Assembly: GCA_050250575.1 (NCBI GenBank)
Contig: JBFWOJ010000002.1
Span: forward strand, 62,001 to 126,000
DNA: 64,000 nt
Reading direction: 5' to 3'
Origin: SHVO01 sp050250575
Lineage (GTDB): Bacteria > Pseudomonadota > Alphaproteobacteria > Rhodospirillales > Rhodospirillaceae
This document shows positions 16,779 through 24,931 of this stretch, in pieces (position 1 is the first letter of the stretch; each line of letters begins with the position of its first letter). Position numbers and translations under genes: made by a program. A model generated the notes under the pieces. The model worked only from the letters and a program-made list of their open reading frames with translations. It ran no database searches and had not been told where the DNA came from.

Positions 16779-17228
16779 CTAGTTCGCCGCCTGGGGGGCG
16801 ACGACCATATCGACCTGGGTGGAGCCCATCACCGATCCGCGGCGGATATTGATGGTCGCGAGCCGGCCGGTGCTTTCCGAGGAGAACGTCAGCAGGCTAT
16901 TCTCGGAACGCATGGCGGAGATTTCCACCCAGCCGAAATTCGGCATCTCTTTGTGCAGGAAGTCGAACACCTCATCGGCCGAGCCCGCGGCCGTGTAGGT
17001 CAACCGGCCGGTCCACTTCTCGTCGGTCCCAAAGATCATCGTTCGGCTGGGATCGACCTTGTAGCCGGCGGGCAAGGCGGTTCCCTTGGCAAGCACCATG
17101 ATCTGCGCTGTCGAGCCGGCCGCGGCGACATCGTCGGTGGCGCTCGGCGCCGTATTGGCGGTGACGGCCGGACCGTCGGAACAAGCGGCTAAACCCAAGA
17201 CAAGAACGAGCGCAGCGCGACGGAACAT
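16779..17228 (-). CDS. Predicted lipoprotein of unknown function
   Basis: 149 residues starting 'MFRRAALVLVLGLAACSDG': a signal peptide with lipobox LAAC, so the Cys at residue 16 should be lipidated. The mature part is a small domain with 'DEVFDFLHKEMPNFGW' resembling small periplasmic sensor or assembly domains. The start at 17228 is chosen from the signal peptide. It converges with matB, the stops 3 bp apart. No family recognised with confidence. Confidence 0.65.
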   Translation of the reverse strand: MFRRAALVLVLGLAACSDGPAVTANTAPSATDDVAAAGSTAQIMVLAKGTALPAGYKVDPSRTMIFGTDEKWTGRLTYTAAGSADEVFDFLHKEMPNFGWVEISAMRSENSLLTFSSESTGRLATINIRRGSVMGSTQVDMVVAPQAAN

Positions 17229-17279
17229 GACTCCCCCCGAAGTGACGTGCGAAAGGGATTCTATCACAAAAAGGAATCG

Positions 17280-17987
17280 CTAGCGCGCAAGTTCCGGAAA
17301 CGTCCGCGCGAGCATGCGCGTGAAGTGGTCGACCAGGTTCCGGTGCTTGAGCGCCGCACTCTTTAACGGATTCTCCCAGTCCGAAGCGACGATGTTGCCG
17401 ACGTAAGAGTAAAGAGCGGCGTCGAGCACGGTTGCAGAGTCACCGAAGGCGAAGGGGCGGTTGCCCAGCCAATGCGCCATCGCCTGGAGGTCGGAGATCC
17501 CGAATTGCCAAATCACTTCGGGCGGATGGCGGCCCAGGCCCTGCGCTTTTAATACTTTTTCGTACCGGCGCTTTCCGACCAAAGCGGCGATCCCGGAAAT
17601 CGGGGCCGGAATACCCAAGCCTTCCAGGAATTTCCGGCGCAGCGCCGCCGGTTGAGCCACCCACCGCCCATAGACGGCAACCCAATACAGGTGCTCATCG
17701 AGCAACCGCTGAAAGGCGAGAGACTCCCCGCGCTGGGCGAGGGTGAGTTTACCGTCCACCGGATGGCCGTAGCGCCGCTCGAGTTCGTTGATGATAAGAG
17801 TTGAGTCCGTGAGCGTCTCGCCATCGACAACGATGTAGGGGCATTTGCCGGTGCGCGACCCCGGCCGCAGGATCGTACGGGTCTCGTATGCAAGACCTGC
17901 CATGCGCAGGTAGGTCTCGAGCTTCATGCAAAAGGGGCTTGGATTGGGCAGGCCGCCTTGGCGCGGGAATTGATAGAGCGCGATCAC
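17280..17987 (-). CDS. Glutathione S-transferase-like (FAX/metaxin-like) protein
   Basis: 235 residues from a GTG whose last bases overlap the TGA of the ABC exporter gene (GTGA). The N-terminal thioredoxin-like domain reads 'LYQFPRQGGLPNPSPFCMKLE' over the active-site loop, and the C-terminal half is all-helical ('LADYSAT'-type region at 'FAFGDSATVLDAALYSYV'). This is the pattern of the GST_N_4/GST_C_6 'failed axon connections' group rather than classic GSTs. Enzymatic role unknown. Coupled translation with the exporter suggests a shared detoxification or export task. Confidence 0.8.
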   Translation of the reverse strand: MIALYQFPRQGGLPNPSPFCMKLETYLRMAGLAYETRTILRPGSRTGKCPYIVVDGETLTDSTLIINELERRYGHPVDGKLTLAQRGESLAFQRLLDEHLYWVAVYGRWVAQPAALRRKFLEGLGIPAPISGIAALVGKRRYEKVLKAQGLGRHPPEVIWQFGISDLQAMAHWLGNRPFAFGDSATVLDAALYSYVGNIVASDWENPLKSAALKHRNLVDHFTRMLARTFPELAR

Positions 17988-19786
17988 ATGAAGCCTCCCG
18001 CCTGGCGCTGCCACAGCTTGGCATAGGTTCCGCCCAAGCCGAGCAGTTCCTTGTGCGTTCCCTGCTCGACGATACGCCCTTGATCCAGCACCACGATGCG
18101 ATCGAGATGGGCGATGGTCGAGAGCCGGTGGGCGATGGCGATGACGGTGCGTCCCTTCATCAGGGCGAGCAGCCCTTCCTGGATGAGGTGCTCAGCCTCG
18201 CTGTCGAGCGAAGAGGTCGCCTCGTCCAGAATCAAGATCGGCGCATTCTTGAGGAAGGCCCGGGCGATGGCGACGCGCTGACGTTCTCCACCCGAGAGCT
18301 TGAGGCCTTTCTCGCCGACGATGGCGTCGTACCCTTCCGGCCGTGCCGCGATGAAGTCGTGGCAATGGGCGAGCTTGGCCGCGGCGATCACCTCGTCTTC
18401 TGCGGCGTCGGGCCGGCTGTAGCGGATGTTGTCGCGCACAGAGCGGTGGAAGATGCTGGGGTTCTGCGGCACCTCCGCGATGCGGTCGTGCAGCGAGTCC
18501 CACGTGACCTGTGCGATGTCCTGGCCGTCGATGAGGATGCGGCCGCCCTGGAAATTGAACTGCCTGCGCAAAAGCTTGATCAACGTGCTCTTGCCGGCGC
18601 CGGAAGGACCGACCAGACCCACCCGCTCGCCGGCGGCGATGCTGAGCGAGAAGTCGCTGAAGACCGTCGTGCCGTCGATATAGGAAAATTCAACACGATC
18701 GAACCGGACGGCGCCGCCCGCGACCGCCAGCGGCCTAGCGCCAGGGACATCGACGATCTCGTGGTTCTTCAGGACCGTCGACAACGCTTCGCTGAGGACA
18801 CCATAGTGTTCGAAGTAGACGAAGAAGTTGTCGCCGAGGCTGCGGATGCTGGTTGCGACCGTGAAGGAGAGCATGATCACGGTGGTAAAGGCGCCGACGG
18901 TCATGGCGCCCGCGAGCGTGCTCTGAAGGCTCTCCCATACAAGCCAGGCGAGGAACAGCACGCTCAGAACATGAAGCGACATACGCATCAACGACACGGA
19001 AAGCCGGAGGTTGAGTTGCGCGGTGCGTTCGGCGGCGTTGAACGGATGCATCGTTTCCCGCTCGAAAGCCGCGCGCGCGAAGCTGCGCACCACGTCCCAG
19101 TTGGTCACGGAATCCACCATGCGGCCCACCGATTCCGAGGCGCTCTTGGCCTGCGCTTTGGCGTAATGACGCAGGCGCCGCGCCGTGATCGCGGCAACGC
19201 CGCCGAATACAACGACAAAGAGCGCAAAGGGAACGAGAAGGTGCGGCGCCTGGCTGACGATCATCGTGATCGTCAGCGCGAACATCACGGCCAGGCGAAT
19301 GACGTTGGCGCAGAGGTAATCAATGATGACGTGGGCCGCATTGCCCGCTTGACGGATCTTCTGCACGAGGCCGCCGCTGGCATTGTCCAGGAAGTAGCGC
19401 GGCGCATGGCCATGCAGATAGCCGAACATGTCGTCCTGCATCTGCAAGCGCAGATCGGTCATGCGCATATGGGCGTAGGAGGCATAAAGATGGGCGAACA
19501 CATATCCGCCGAGCCACGTCACGCAGAGCGCGGCAAACCAGGAGACGGCGCGTCCCGTGCCAATCGCCGGACTCTCCGCCAGCGTGCCGATCAATTGTCC
19601 GAGGAAATACGGCTGCAGGGTTTCAAGCGCCGTAGAGATGCCGATGAGCAAGGCCATGCCGGCGACCGGAAGCAGATAGCCTCCCCGAACGTAGTGGAAG
19701 ATATAACGGAAGGGTGTTTTCGGCAGCGCCGCGCTTCCCGGCGGTGGCAGCTCTACGATCTCGTCATCGCGCGGCGCGAAGTGCAT
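17984..19786 (-). CDS. ABC exporter (fused permease and ATPase)
   Basis: 600 residues: six membrane helices (~residues 35-320), then the nucleotide-binding domain with Walker A 'GPSGAGKSTL', Q-loop 'AEVPQNPSIF', signature 'LSGGERQRVAIARA', Walker B 'ILILDEATSSLD' and H-loop 'AIAHRLSTI'. It is a half-transporter of the MsbA/Atm1-like exporter group, expected to act as a homodimer. The N-terminal ~25 residues are acidic/proline-rich. Substrate not deducible. It is followed by the GST-like gene in a GTGA overlap. Confidence 0.92.
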   Translation of the reverse strand: MHFAPRDDEIVELPPPGSAALPKTPFRYIFHYVRGGYLLPVAGMALLIGISTALETLQPYFLGQLIGTLAESPAIGTGRAVSWFAALCVTWLGGYVFAHLYASYAHMRMTDLRLQMQDDMFGYLHGHAPRYFLDNASGGLVQKIRQAGNAAHVIIDYLCANVIRLAVMFALTITMIVSQAPHLLVPFALFVVVFGGVAAITARRLRHYAKAQAKSASESVGRMVDSVTNWDVVRSFARAAFERETMHPFNAAERTAQLNLRLSVSLMRMSLHVLSVLFLAWLVWESLQSTLAGAMTVGAFTTVIMLSFTVATSIRSLGDNFFVYFEHYGVLSEALSTVLKNHEIVDVPGARPLAVAGGAVRFDRVEFSYIDGTTVFSDFSLSIAAGERVGLVGPSGAGKSTLIKLLRRQFNFQGGRILIDGQDIAQVTWDSLHDRIAEVPQNPSIFHRSVRDNIRYSRPDAAEDEVIAAAKLAHCHDFIAARPEGYDAIVGEKGLKLSGGERQRVAIARAFLKNAPILILDEATSSLDSEAEHLIQEGLLALMKGRTVIAIAHRLSTIAHLDRIVVLDQGRIVEQGTHKELLGLGGTYAKLWQRQAGGFM

Positions 19787-19798
19787 GGGCGGAGTATA

Positions 19799-19830
19799 AA
19801 AGAAAAAGGCCGGGCGCCGCCCGGCCTTTT
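19799..19830 (-). terminator. Intrinsic terminator of the CHRD gene
   Basis: A perfect 12-bp stem (19804-19815 with 19819-19830) and a 3-nt loop. Read on the minus strand the GC-rich stem runs into TTTTTCTTTT, a textbook intrinsic terminator placed 22 bp after the CHRD stop and just before the ABC exporter start. The plus-strand reading has only four T residues inside the stem. Confidence 0.85.
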
Positions 19831-19852
19831 CCGAATTCGATATGCGAGCGGA

Positions 19853-20293
19853 TTACTTCGAGACCTGGCCGCGGATTTCCCCGCCCTTGTTCATCGGCGT
19901 GTGGATGTTCACATAGAACTTACCGGCGTTGAGATCGGCAATTTGCGCGTCAGTGAGCGTCGCCTTGCCCGTCAGCGGGCTCTTCGGCGGCGTACCTTGT
20001 ACGCCGAGCTGCACTTGCACCCCGGCGTTGGCGCCCTTGTCGGCCGGGCCGTGGATATGGGCCGCGACCGCATCACCGGTCAGGCCTTCCCAGGTGACAT
20101 TCCAGGTGAGTTCCTTGGTCGCCGAATTGAGCGTCAGTTCAGCGCGGCCTTTGCCGGTGCTGTTGTTCGGCGGAACCTCTTCGGCGGAGGTCATGGTGGC
20201 GGTGTACTTCATCGTCGCGTCGGCAGCATACGCGCCGAACGACATTCCCACGGCGACCAGCGCGCCGGCGGTCAGTTGAAACAGCTTGCTCAT
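19853..20293 (-). CDS. Secreted CHRD-domain protein
   Basis: 146 residues with a signal peptide ending 'AYAADATMKY' and one CHRD domain: 'SAEEVPPNNSTGKGRAEL', 'LTWNVTWEGLTGDAVAAHIHGPA' and the closing 'FYVNIHTPMNKGGEIRGQV'. CHRD domains occur in chordin and in many bacterial exported proteins of unknown function; the conserved His residues ('AHIHGP', 'NIHT') may bind metal. It is a single-gene transcript with its own terminator. The ~240 bases upstream should hold its promoter, but I see no clear hexamers. Confidence 0.9.
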   Translation of the reverse strand: MSKLFQLTAGALVAVGMSFGAYAADATMKYTATMTSAEEVPPNNSTGKGRAELTLNSATKELTWNVTWEGLTGDAVAAHIHGPADKGANAGVQVQLGVQGTPPKSPLTGKATLTDAQIADLNAGKFYVNIHTPMNKGGEIRGQVSK

Positions 20294-20537
20294 GAGATCC
20301 TCCCGTTTGCTTGTTTGAATGCGGCGAATGCGCCGCTCGCGTCCAGGGCGGGCAAAGGATAACCCGTAATTGAAGGCTGTCCAGGCGGTTTGGCTACAAA
20401 ACCCGAGTATGCACGGTCTTGTGACCCCAAACTGCAATATTGCGGGGAGAATCCTCCAACCGCAGGCTGTTGACAGGCTGCTGCGCGGCGCGGCAGGACA
20501 GAGGCGCCTGGGGGTCCGTTTCATAAGGAGAAGAGCA

Positions 20538-20891
20538 ATGCCGTACGTCGACGGATTTGTGGTGCCGGTTCCGAAGAAGAATGTGAAAAAGTACAAGGCC
20601 ATGGCGACGAAGGCCGGCAAGATCTGGATGGAATTCGGCGCGCTCGAATTCCGCGAGTGCCAAGCCGACGACGTGAAGCCGGGCAAGTGGACTTCGTTTC
20701 CCCAGAGCGTGAAGCTCAAGAAGGACGAAGTCGTGTTCTTCTCCTACATCGTTTACAAGAATCGCAAGGAGCGCGACCGCATCAACAAGAAGGTCATGAG
20801 CGATCCACGCCTGAAAATGGACATAAAGGACCTGCCTTTTGACGCAAAGCGTATGATCTGGGGCGGCTTCACGACACTTGTCGATCTCTAG
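20538..20891 (+). CDS. DUF1428 family protein (YbaA-like)
   Basis: 117 residues beginning 'MPYVDGFVVPVPKKN', with 'EFGALEFRECQADDV' and 'FPQSVKLKKDEVVFFSYIVYKNR', the typical DUF1428 pattern. It has a dimeric alpha/beta (ferredoxin-like) barrel fold; function unknown. AAGGAG at 20525-20530 sets the start. It opens a run of six same-strand genes with gaps of 15 bp or less. Confidence 0.9.
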   Translation: MPYVDGFVVPVPKKNVKKYKAMATKAGKIWMEFGALEFRECQADDVKPGKWTSFPQSVKLKKDEVVFFSYIVYKNRKERDRINKKVMSDPRLKMDIKDLPFDAKRMIWGGFTTLVDL

Positions 20892-20895
20892 ACCG

Positions 20896-21582
20896 ATGTC
20901 GCTCACGCTCTACTTTCACCCGTTCTCGTCCTATTGCCAGAAGGCCTTGATCGCGTTGTATGAGAATGCAACGCCGTTCACGGCCAAGGTGATCAACCTC
21001 GGCGATGCCGGCTCGGCGAGCGAACTCAAGAAGATTTGGCCCATCGGAAAGTTCCCGGTGCTGCGGGACGAAACGCGCGATGAGACGGTTCCGGAATCCA
21101 GCATCATCATCGAGTATCTCGCGCAATATTATCCCGGCCCGGTAAGTTTGATTCCCCCGGACCCCGACACCGCGCGCAAGGTTCGCCAGCGCGACCGCTT
21201 TTTCGATTTCTATCTCAACGATGCGCTGGGCAAGGTCGTCGCGGACCACTTTCGCCCCCCCGGGAAAAACGATCCTTTCGGCGTCGACATGGCGCGACGG
21301 ATGATGGCGACCGCCTATCAAATCCTCGAACGGGAGATGGCCGGCAAGACCTGGGGCGTCGGAGAAACCTTCACCATGGCGGACTGCGCCGCCGCGCCGA
21401 CCCTGTTTTACGCCAACCTGATTTCGCCCTTCACCGATCGCTATCCCGCGATTGCGGCGTATTTCAGCCGCCTGGCCATGCGGCCGTCGTTCGTGCGCGC
21501 GCTCAAGGAAGCGGCGCCTTATAATAAGGGAACGCCTTTCGAAGCAGAGTATAACGCGCAGTATCAGCGCTTGACGGCGTAG
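20896..21582 (+). CDS. Glutathione S-transferase family protein
   Basis: 228 residues. N-terminal thioredoxin-like domain with 'LYFHPFSSYCQKALIALYE' (Cys at the Ser/Cys active-site position), the cis-Pro region 'GKFPVLRD' and the glutathione-contacting 'PESSIIIEYL'. The C-terminal helical domain carries 'FTMADCAAAPTLFYA', the N-capping box of GSTs. Class looks beta-like. Four bp after the DUF1428 gene and 2 bp before the pirin gene, so co-transcribed. Confidence 0.9.
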   Translation: MSLTLYFHPFSSYCQKALIALYENATPFTAKVINLGDAGSASELKKIWPIGKFPVLRDETRDETVPESSIIIEYLAQYYPGPVSLIPPDPDTARKVRQRDRFFDFYLNDALGKVVADHFRPPGKNDPFGVDMARRMMATAYQILEREMAGKTWGVGETFTMADCAAAPTLFYANLISPFTDRYPAIAAYFSRLAMRPSFVRALKEAAPYNKGTPFEAEYNAQYQRLTA

Positions 21583-21584
21583 AG

Positions 21585-22475
21585 ATGATCGAGCTGGTGA
21601 TCGAGCAGCGGCGCAAGAGCCTCGGCGGGTTCGAGGTGGGACGCGTCTTGCCCTTCGCCAGGCGGCGGATGGTAGGGCCTTTCGTGTTCTTCGATCACAT
21701 GGGACCGGTCGACCTCGCGCCAGGGATTCCGCGCACGGCCGATGTGCGCCCGCATCCGCATATCGGTCTTGCCACCGTCACCTATCTCTACGCGGGCGAG
21801 ATCATGCATCGCGATTCCATCGGCTCGCAGGAGGCGATCCGCCCCGGCGAAGTCAACTGGATGATCGCGGGGCGCGGCATCACGCATAGCGAGCGATTCG
21901 AGAAAGCGAGAGCGGAAGGCGACCACCTTCATGGCATCCAGGCATGGGTCGCACTGCCGAACGAACATGAAGAAACCGAGCCGGCGTTCTCGCATCATGC
22001 CGGCGGCGATCTGCCGGCGTGGAACGAGCGCGGCGTGCGCGGGCGGCTGATTGCAGGACGCGCCCAGGGTCTTTCTGCGGCAGTGAAGACGCTGTCCCCG
22101 CTGTTTTACGCGCACCTCGATATGGATGCCGGCGCAACGGCGGAAATCCCGTCCGACTATAGCGAGCGCGCGCTTTATGTGGCAAGCGGCGAGGTTGAGA
22201 TGGAAGGCCAGGCCTTCGGCGCCGGTCACATGCTGGTGCTGGACCGCGCGGCAGCCTCCTTCGCCGCAAGAACGCCCGCCAATGTCATGCTGCTCGGCGG
22301 AGAACCGGTGGGCGAGCGGTTGCTCTATTGGAATTTCGTATCCTCTTCCAAGGAGCGGCTGGAACAGGCCAAAGCGGACTGGCTCGCGGGGCGCATGAGG
22401 CTGCCGTACATGGACGACAAGGAATTCATCCCGCTGCCGGCGGAACCCGCGCCGCAGCCCAACCCCGCATCGTGA
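21585..22475 (+). CDS. Pirin family protein (bicupin)
   Basis: 296 residues. The pirin N-terminal cupin shows the metal ligands: two His in 'RPHPHIGLATVTYL' and the His and Glu in 'GITHSERF', with 'GPFVFFDHMGPV' upstream. The C-terminal cupin is present but without a clear metal set, as usual. Bacterial pirins are reported as quercetin dioxygenases or redox-sensing interaction partners; which applies here is unknown. The stop overlaps the start of the next gene (GTGA). Confidence 0.92.
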   Translation: MIELVIEQRRKSLGGFEVGRVLPFARRRMVGPFVFFDHMGPVDLAPGIPRTADVRPHPHIGLATVTYLYAGEIMHRDSIGSQEAIRPGEVNWMIAGRGITHSERFEKARAEGDHLHGIQAWVALPNEHEETEPAFSHHAGGDLPAWNERGVRGRLIAGRAQGLSAAVKTLSPLFYAHLDMDAGATAEIPSDYSERALYVASGEVEMEGQAFGAGHMLVLDRAAASFAARTPANVMLLGGEPVGERLLYWNFVSSSKERLEQAKADWLAGRMRLPYMDDKEFIPLPAEPAPQPNPAS

Positions 22476-23260
22476 GGCCCTCCGTGATCCGCACTTTTTT
22501 TGGACTCCTCCTGTTGCTGAGCGCGCCGGCGCCGGCGCAGGCGTGGAGCCGGGATGCGCATCGCATGAGCTGTGCCATTGCGCTGGATATCATGTCGAAG
22601 TCGGTGCGGACGCAGGCGTTCTCTCTTCTCGACATCGATTCGAGCGAGGAGTTCCTGGAACTCTGCATCTGGGCGGACCGTCTCAAGGCCTCGCAGCCCG
22701 AAACCGCAGCGTGGCACGAGATGCTGCTGCCGCGCGAGGCGGAGGGAATCGACATCGGCCGCGATTGCCCGCCGCCGCACGGATGCGTCCTCACGCGCGT
22801 CATCCAGGAGATCAGCACCCTGAAAAGCGACGCGCCGAAAGAGGAGAGAGCGACGGCATTGCGGCTCCTCATGCACCTCATCGCCGATCTTCACCAGCCG
22901 CTGAACCTCGGCTTTGAAAACGACGGCGGCGGCAAGAAAATTCCCGCGATCTACCTGGGCCGTAAGACGACGCTCTACGATATCTGGGACGCCCTCCTTT
23001 TTGAATCGGAGCGCGTCGCGCCGGGCAATACGCTCGAGACCCTATGGCTCGCGCACGAGGTGCAAACGCATCCCGAGCCGTTGGACTGGGCGCGGGAAAG
23101 CTATTTCATCATGCGCACGCCGCCGACCGGGTATGTGGGCAACCCCGGCGGCCTGACCTTCGATGAGACCTATGTCCGCCAGAACCGGCCGATCGCCATG
23201 GGGCAGCTGGAGAAGGCCGGCGTGCGCCTGGGGTTGACCCTCAATCAAGCGCTGCAGTGA
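22472..23260 (+). CDS. Secreted S1/P1-nuclease-like protein, paralogue 1 (incomplete zinc site)
   Basis: 262 residues from the GTG overlapping the pirin stop; a GTG at 22484 right before 'IRTFFGLLLLLS' is an equal candidate. A signal peptide is cleaved before 'WSRDAH', giving the N-terminal Trp1 and His6 used as zinc ligands in nuclease P1. Also seen: Asp45 ('WADRL'), His60 ('TAAWHEM'), and His116 and Asp120 ('HLIADLHQPLN'). In P1 numbering His126 is Asn ('HQPLN') and His149 is Tyr ('TLYDIWD'), while Asp153 remains. The dinuclear Zn1/Zn3 site is thus intact but the Zn2 site is damaged. Catalysis on nucleic acid or another phosphoester is uncertain. Confidence 0.87.
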   Translation: MRPSVIRTFFGLLLLLSAPAPAQAWSRDAHRMSCAIALDIMSKSVRTQAFSLLDIDSSEEFLELCIWADRLKASQPETAAWHEMLLPREAEGIDIGRDCPPPHGCVLTRVIQEISTLKSDAPKEERATALRLLMHLIADLHQPLNLGFENDGGGKKIPAIYLGRKTTLYDIWDALLFESERVAPGNTLETLWLAHEVQTHPEPLDWARESYFIMRTPPTGYVGNPGGLTFDETYVRQNRPIAMGQLEKAGVRLGLTLNQALQ

Positions 23261-23275
23261 CGGTGCGTCAGGGAC

Positions 23276-24061
23276 ATGTCGCCGGTGAGATGTAAGGCCC
23301 TCGCGCTTGCTCTCCTTGTTGTTGGCGGCGCGCCGGCGCTGGCCTGGAATGCGGACGGTCACCGCGTCGTCTGCACCATCGCCTGGGACGAGACGACGGA
23401 CGCGGCGCGAAGCAATGTCAATGCGCTGCTCGACATTTCCTCGAGGGAGCAATTTGTCGATGCTTGCCAATGGCTGGAGACGCAGGCGGGCGCGAGGTCC
23501 TGGCATTGGAATTTCGTTCCAAGGGACGAGAAAGGCGTCGACCCGGCTCGCGATTGCTGCATGTTGCGGGAAGTCGAGCGAAGCCTTGCCGTCTTGAGGA
23601 ACGCGGCGGGCAAGCCGGAAAAGGCACGCGCGCTGAAAACCCTAAGTCACTTGATCGCCGATCTGCACCAGCCGCTCAATTTTGGGTTCGCCGAGGACGG
23701 CGGCGGGGCAACCGTCAAAGGCACCTTCCGCGGAAAGCCCGTGACCTTACGCGGGATGTGGGAAGAGGAGCTGCTCGGCACGATCCTCAACAAGGATTCC
23801 CCCAACGGCTTTCTGACGATCTATGGGTTCTTCTCGATCGAAGGCCGTGCGCCGCGTATTGCGGACACCACGCCGCGCGACTGGGCGACCGAAAGCTTCT
23901 GGATCATGCGGACGCCCGCGACCGGATATGTCGGAAATCCCGGCGGGCTCGAGTATGATGACACCTATGTGAAACAAAACCGGCGCGTCGCGCTCGAGCA
24001 ACTGGATAAGGCCGCGGTGCGGCTGGCAGCGCTCCTGAAGGAACTCTTCGGTGGGACGTGA
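23276..24061 (+). CDS. Secreted S1/P1-nuclease-like protein, paralogue 2 (most altered zinc ligands)
   Basis: 261 residues; signal peptide ending 'APALA' before 'WNADGH', so Trp1 and His6 are kept. His60 ('SWHWNFVP') and His116/Asp120 ('HLIADLHQPLN') are present. The P1 'WAD' motif is 'WLE' (Asp45 to Glu), His126 is Asn, His149 is Arg ('TLRGMWE') and Asp153 is Glu. All three Zn2 ligands are therefore replaced. The C-terminal block 'RTPATGYVGNPGGLEYDDTYVKQNRRVALEQLDKAA' (read in parts) is nearly the same as in paralogue 1, indicating a local duplication. Fifteen bp after paralogue 1. Confidence 0.87.
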   Translation: MSPVRCKALALALLVVGGAPALAWNADGHRVVCTIAWDETTDAARSNVNALLDISSREQFVDACQWLETQAGARSWHWNFVPRDEKGVDPARDCCMLREVERSLAVLRNAAGKPEKARALKTLSHLIADLHQPLNFGFAEDGGGATVKGTFRGKPVTLRGMWEEELLGTILNKDSPNGFLTIYGFFSIEGRAPRIADTTPRDWATESFWIMRTPATGYVGNPGGLEYDDTYVKQNRRVALEQLDKAAVRLAALLKELFGGT

Positions 24062-24653
24062 AGCGGTTTGCGCCTGCGACTGGGCCGGACAGCGCGGCGA
24101 AGTGTGGGCGCTGCTGGAAACCCACGAGCTCATCCTGCGCGGCGACATCAAAAAGAAGGTGCCGATCGCCGGACTGAAAAGCGTGCGCGTCGCCGGGGAC
24201 GACCTCGTGTTCAAAGTCGGGCCTGCGTCGGTGGCGCTGACGCTTGGCGCGCAAACGGCCACAAGTTGGGCGAAGAAAATCGCCGCACCGCCGCCCTCGC
24301 TGAAAGACAAGCTGGGCCTTAAAGACGGGGACAAGGCTTTTGTGATCGGCGCCGTCACCGATGCGGCGTTGGCCGCGGCGCTCAAGGGCGCCACAACCAA
24401 AACCGCGGCCGCCGCGAAAGTGGCCGTCACCCAGATCGAGAACGAAAAAGACCTGGTGAAGGCCCTTCGCGCCTGCCCGGCCGGCACACCGATCTGGGTC
24501 ATCCACCGCAAGGGCAAGGCCTCGCCCTATGGCGAGGCCCCGGTGCGGACGCTGATGGGTCAGGATCGCGGCCACTGGGGCTGGCACGCTCGCGGCGAGC
24601 AGCGCGGTGCAGCAGACACAGTGGCGAAGAAAAGAACGGCGGTTCAACGGTGA
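24051..24653 (+). CDS. Conserved hypothetical protein with divergent C-terminus
   Basis: 200 residues from a GTG that overlaps the end of the nuclease-like gene by 11 bp. The N-terminal 'CDWAGQRGEVWALLETHELILRGDIKKKV' (in parts) describes a small beta domain, and the middle contains 'PPSLKDKLGLKDG' and 'PIWVIHRKGKASPYGEAPVRTL', a layout I associate with DUF3052-like proteins. In that group the chain should end with a short segment containing a 'DTKV' motif; here the last ~35 residues are unrelated and Arg/Lys/Gly-rich, so a late frameshift or replaced end is possible. Function unknown. Last gene of the 20.5-24.7 kb run. Confidence 0.55.
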   Translation: MGREAVCACDWAGQRGEVWALLETHELILRGDIKKKVPIAGLKSVRVAGDDLVFKVGPASVALTLGAQTATSWAKKIAAPPPSLKDKLGLKDGDKAFVIGAVTDAALAAALKGATTKTAAAAKVAVTQIENEKDLVKALRACPAGTPIWVIHRKGKASPYGEAPVRTLMGQDRGHWGWHARGEQRGAADTVAKKRTAVQR

Positions 24654-24854
24654 GGTCATCGAGTCGCTCAATGGGAGGACGAGCCAACCTACTACTCACG
24701 GCACGGCGTTCGCCACGTTGCGATCGGCGATGACAGTCGACGGCCAGGCGGTATTCGTCGTGCGACCTGCCGCTGCCTCGCTTCGGTACGACTAGCAGCG
24801 GGGGGTGTGACCCACAGCGCTTAACGGCGGCAGTCGGAATTCCTTGAAAGAAAA

Positions 24855-24931
24855 TGGCGCGCCCGGAAAGACTCGAACTTCCAACCTTCTGATCCGTAGT
24901 CAGATGCTCTATCCAATTGAGCTACGGGCGC
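24855..24931 (-). tRNA. tRNA-Arg (anticodon ACG)
   Basis: On the minus strand the acceptor stem GCGCCCG (24931-24925) pairs with CGGGCGC (24865-24859), followed by discriminator G and an encoded CCA (24857-24855). The D loop contains AATTGGAT, the anticodon stem-loop is TCTGA-CTACGGA-TCAGA with anticodon ACG, and the T arm contains GTTCGAGTC. A34 is normally deaminated to inosine in this tRNA. A T-rich run just downstream may end transcription. No attachment-site duplication is visible nearby. Confidence 0.95.

Noticed and set aside
17888..20362. 824-codon open frame on the plus strand
   Set aside because: Lies opposite the ABC exporter and CHRD genes, which have clear family motifs; the frame is an antisense shadow of high-GC coding sequence.
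24607..24795. 62-codon ORF after the unknown gene at 24051
   Set aside because: No ribosome site and no family; overlaps the upstream gene. May be the original frame after a frameshift, but evidence is too thin.
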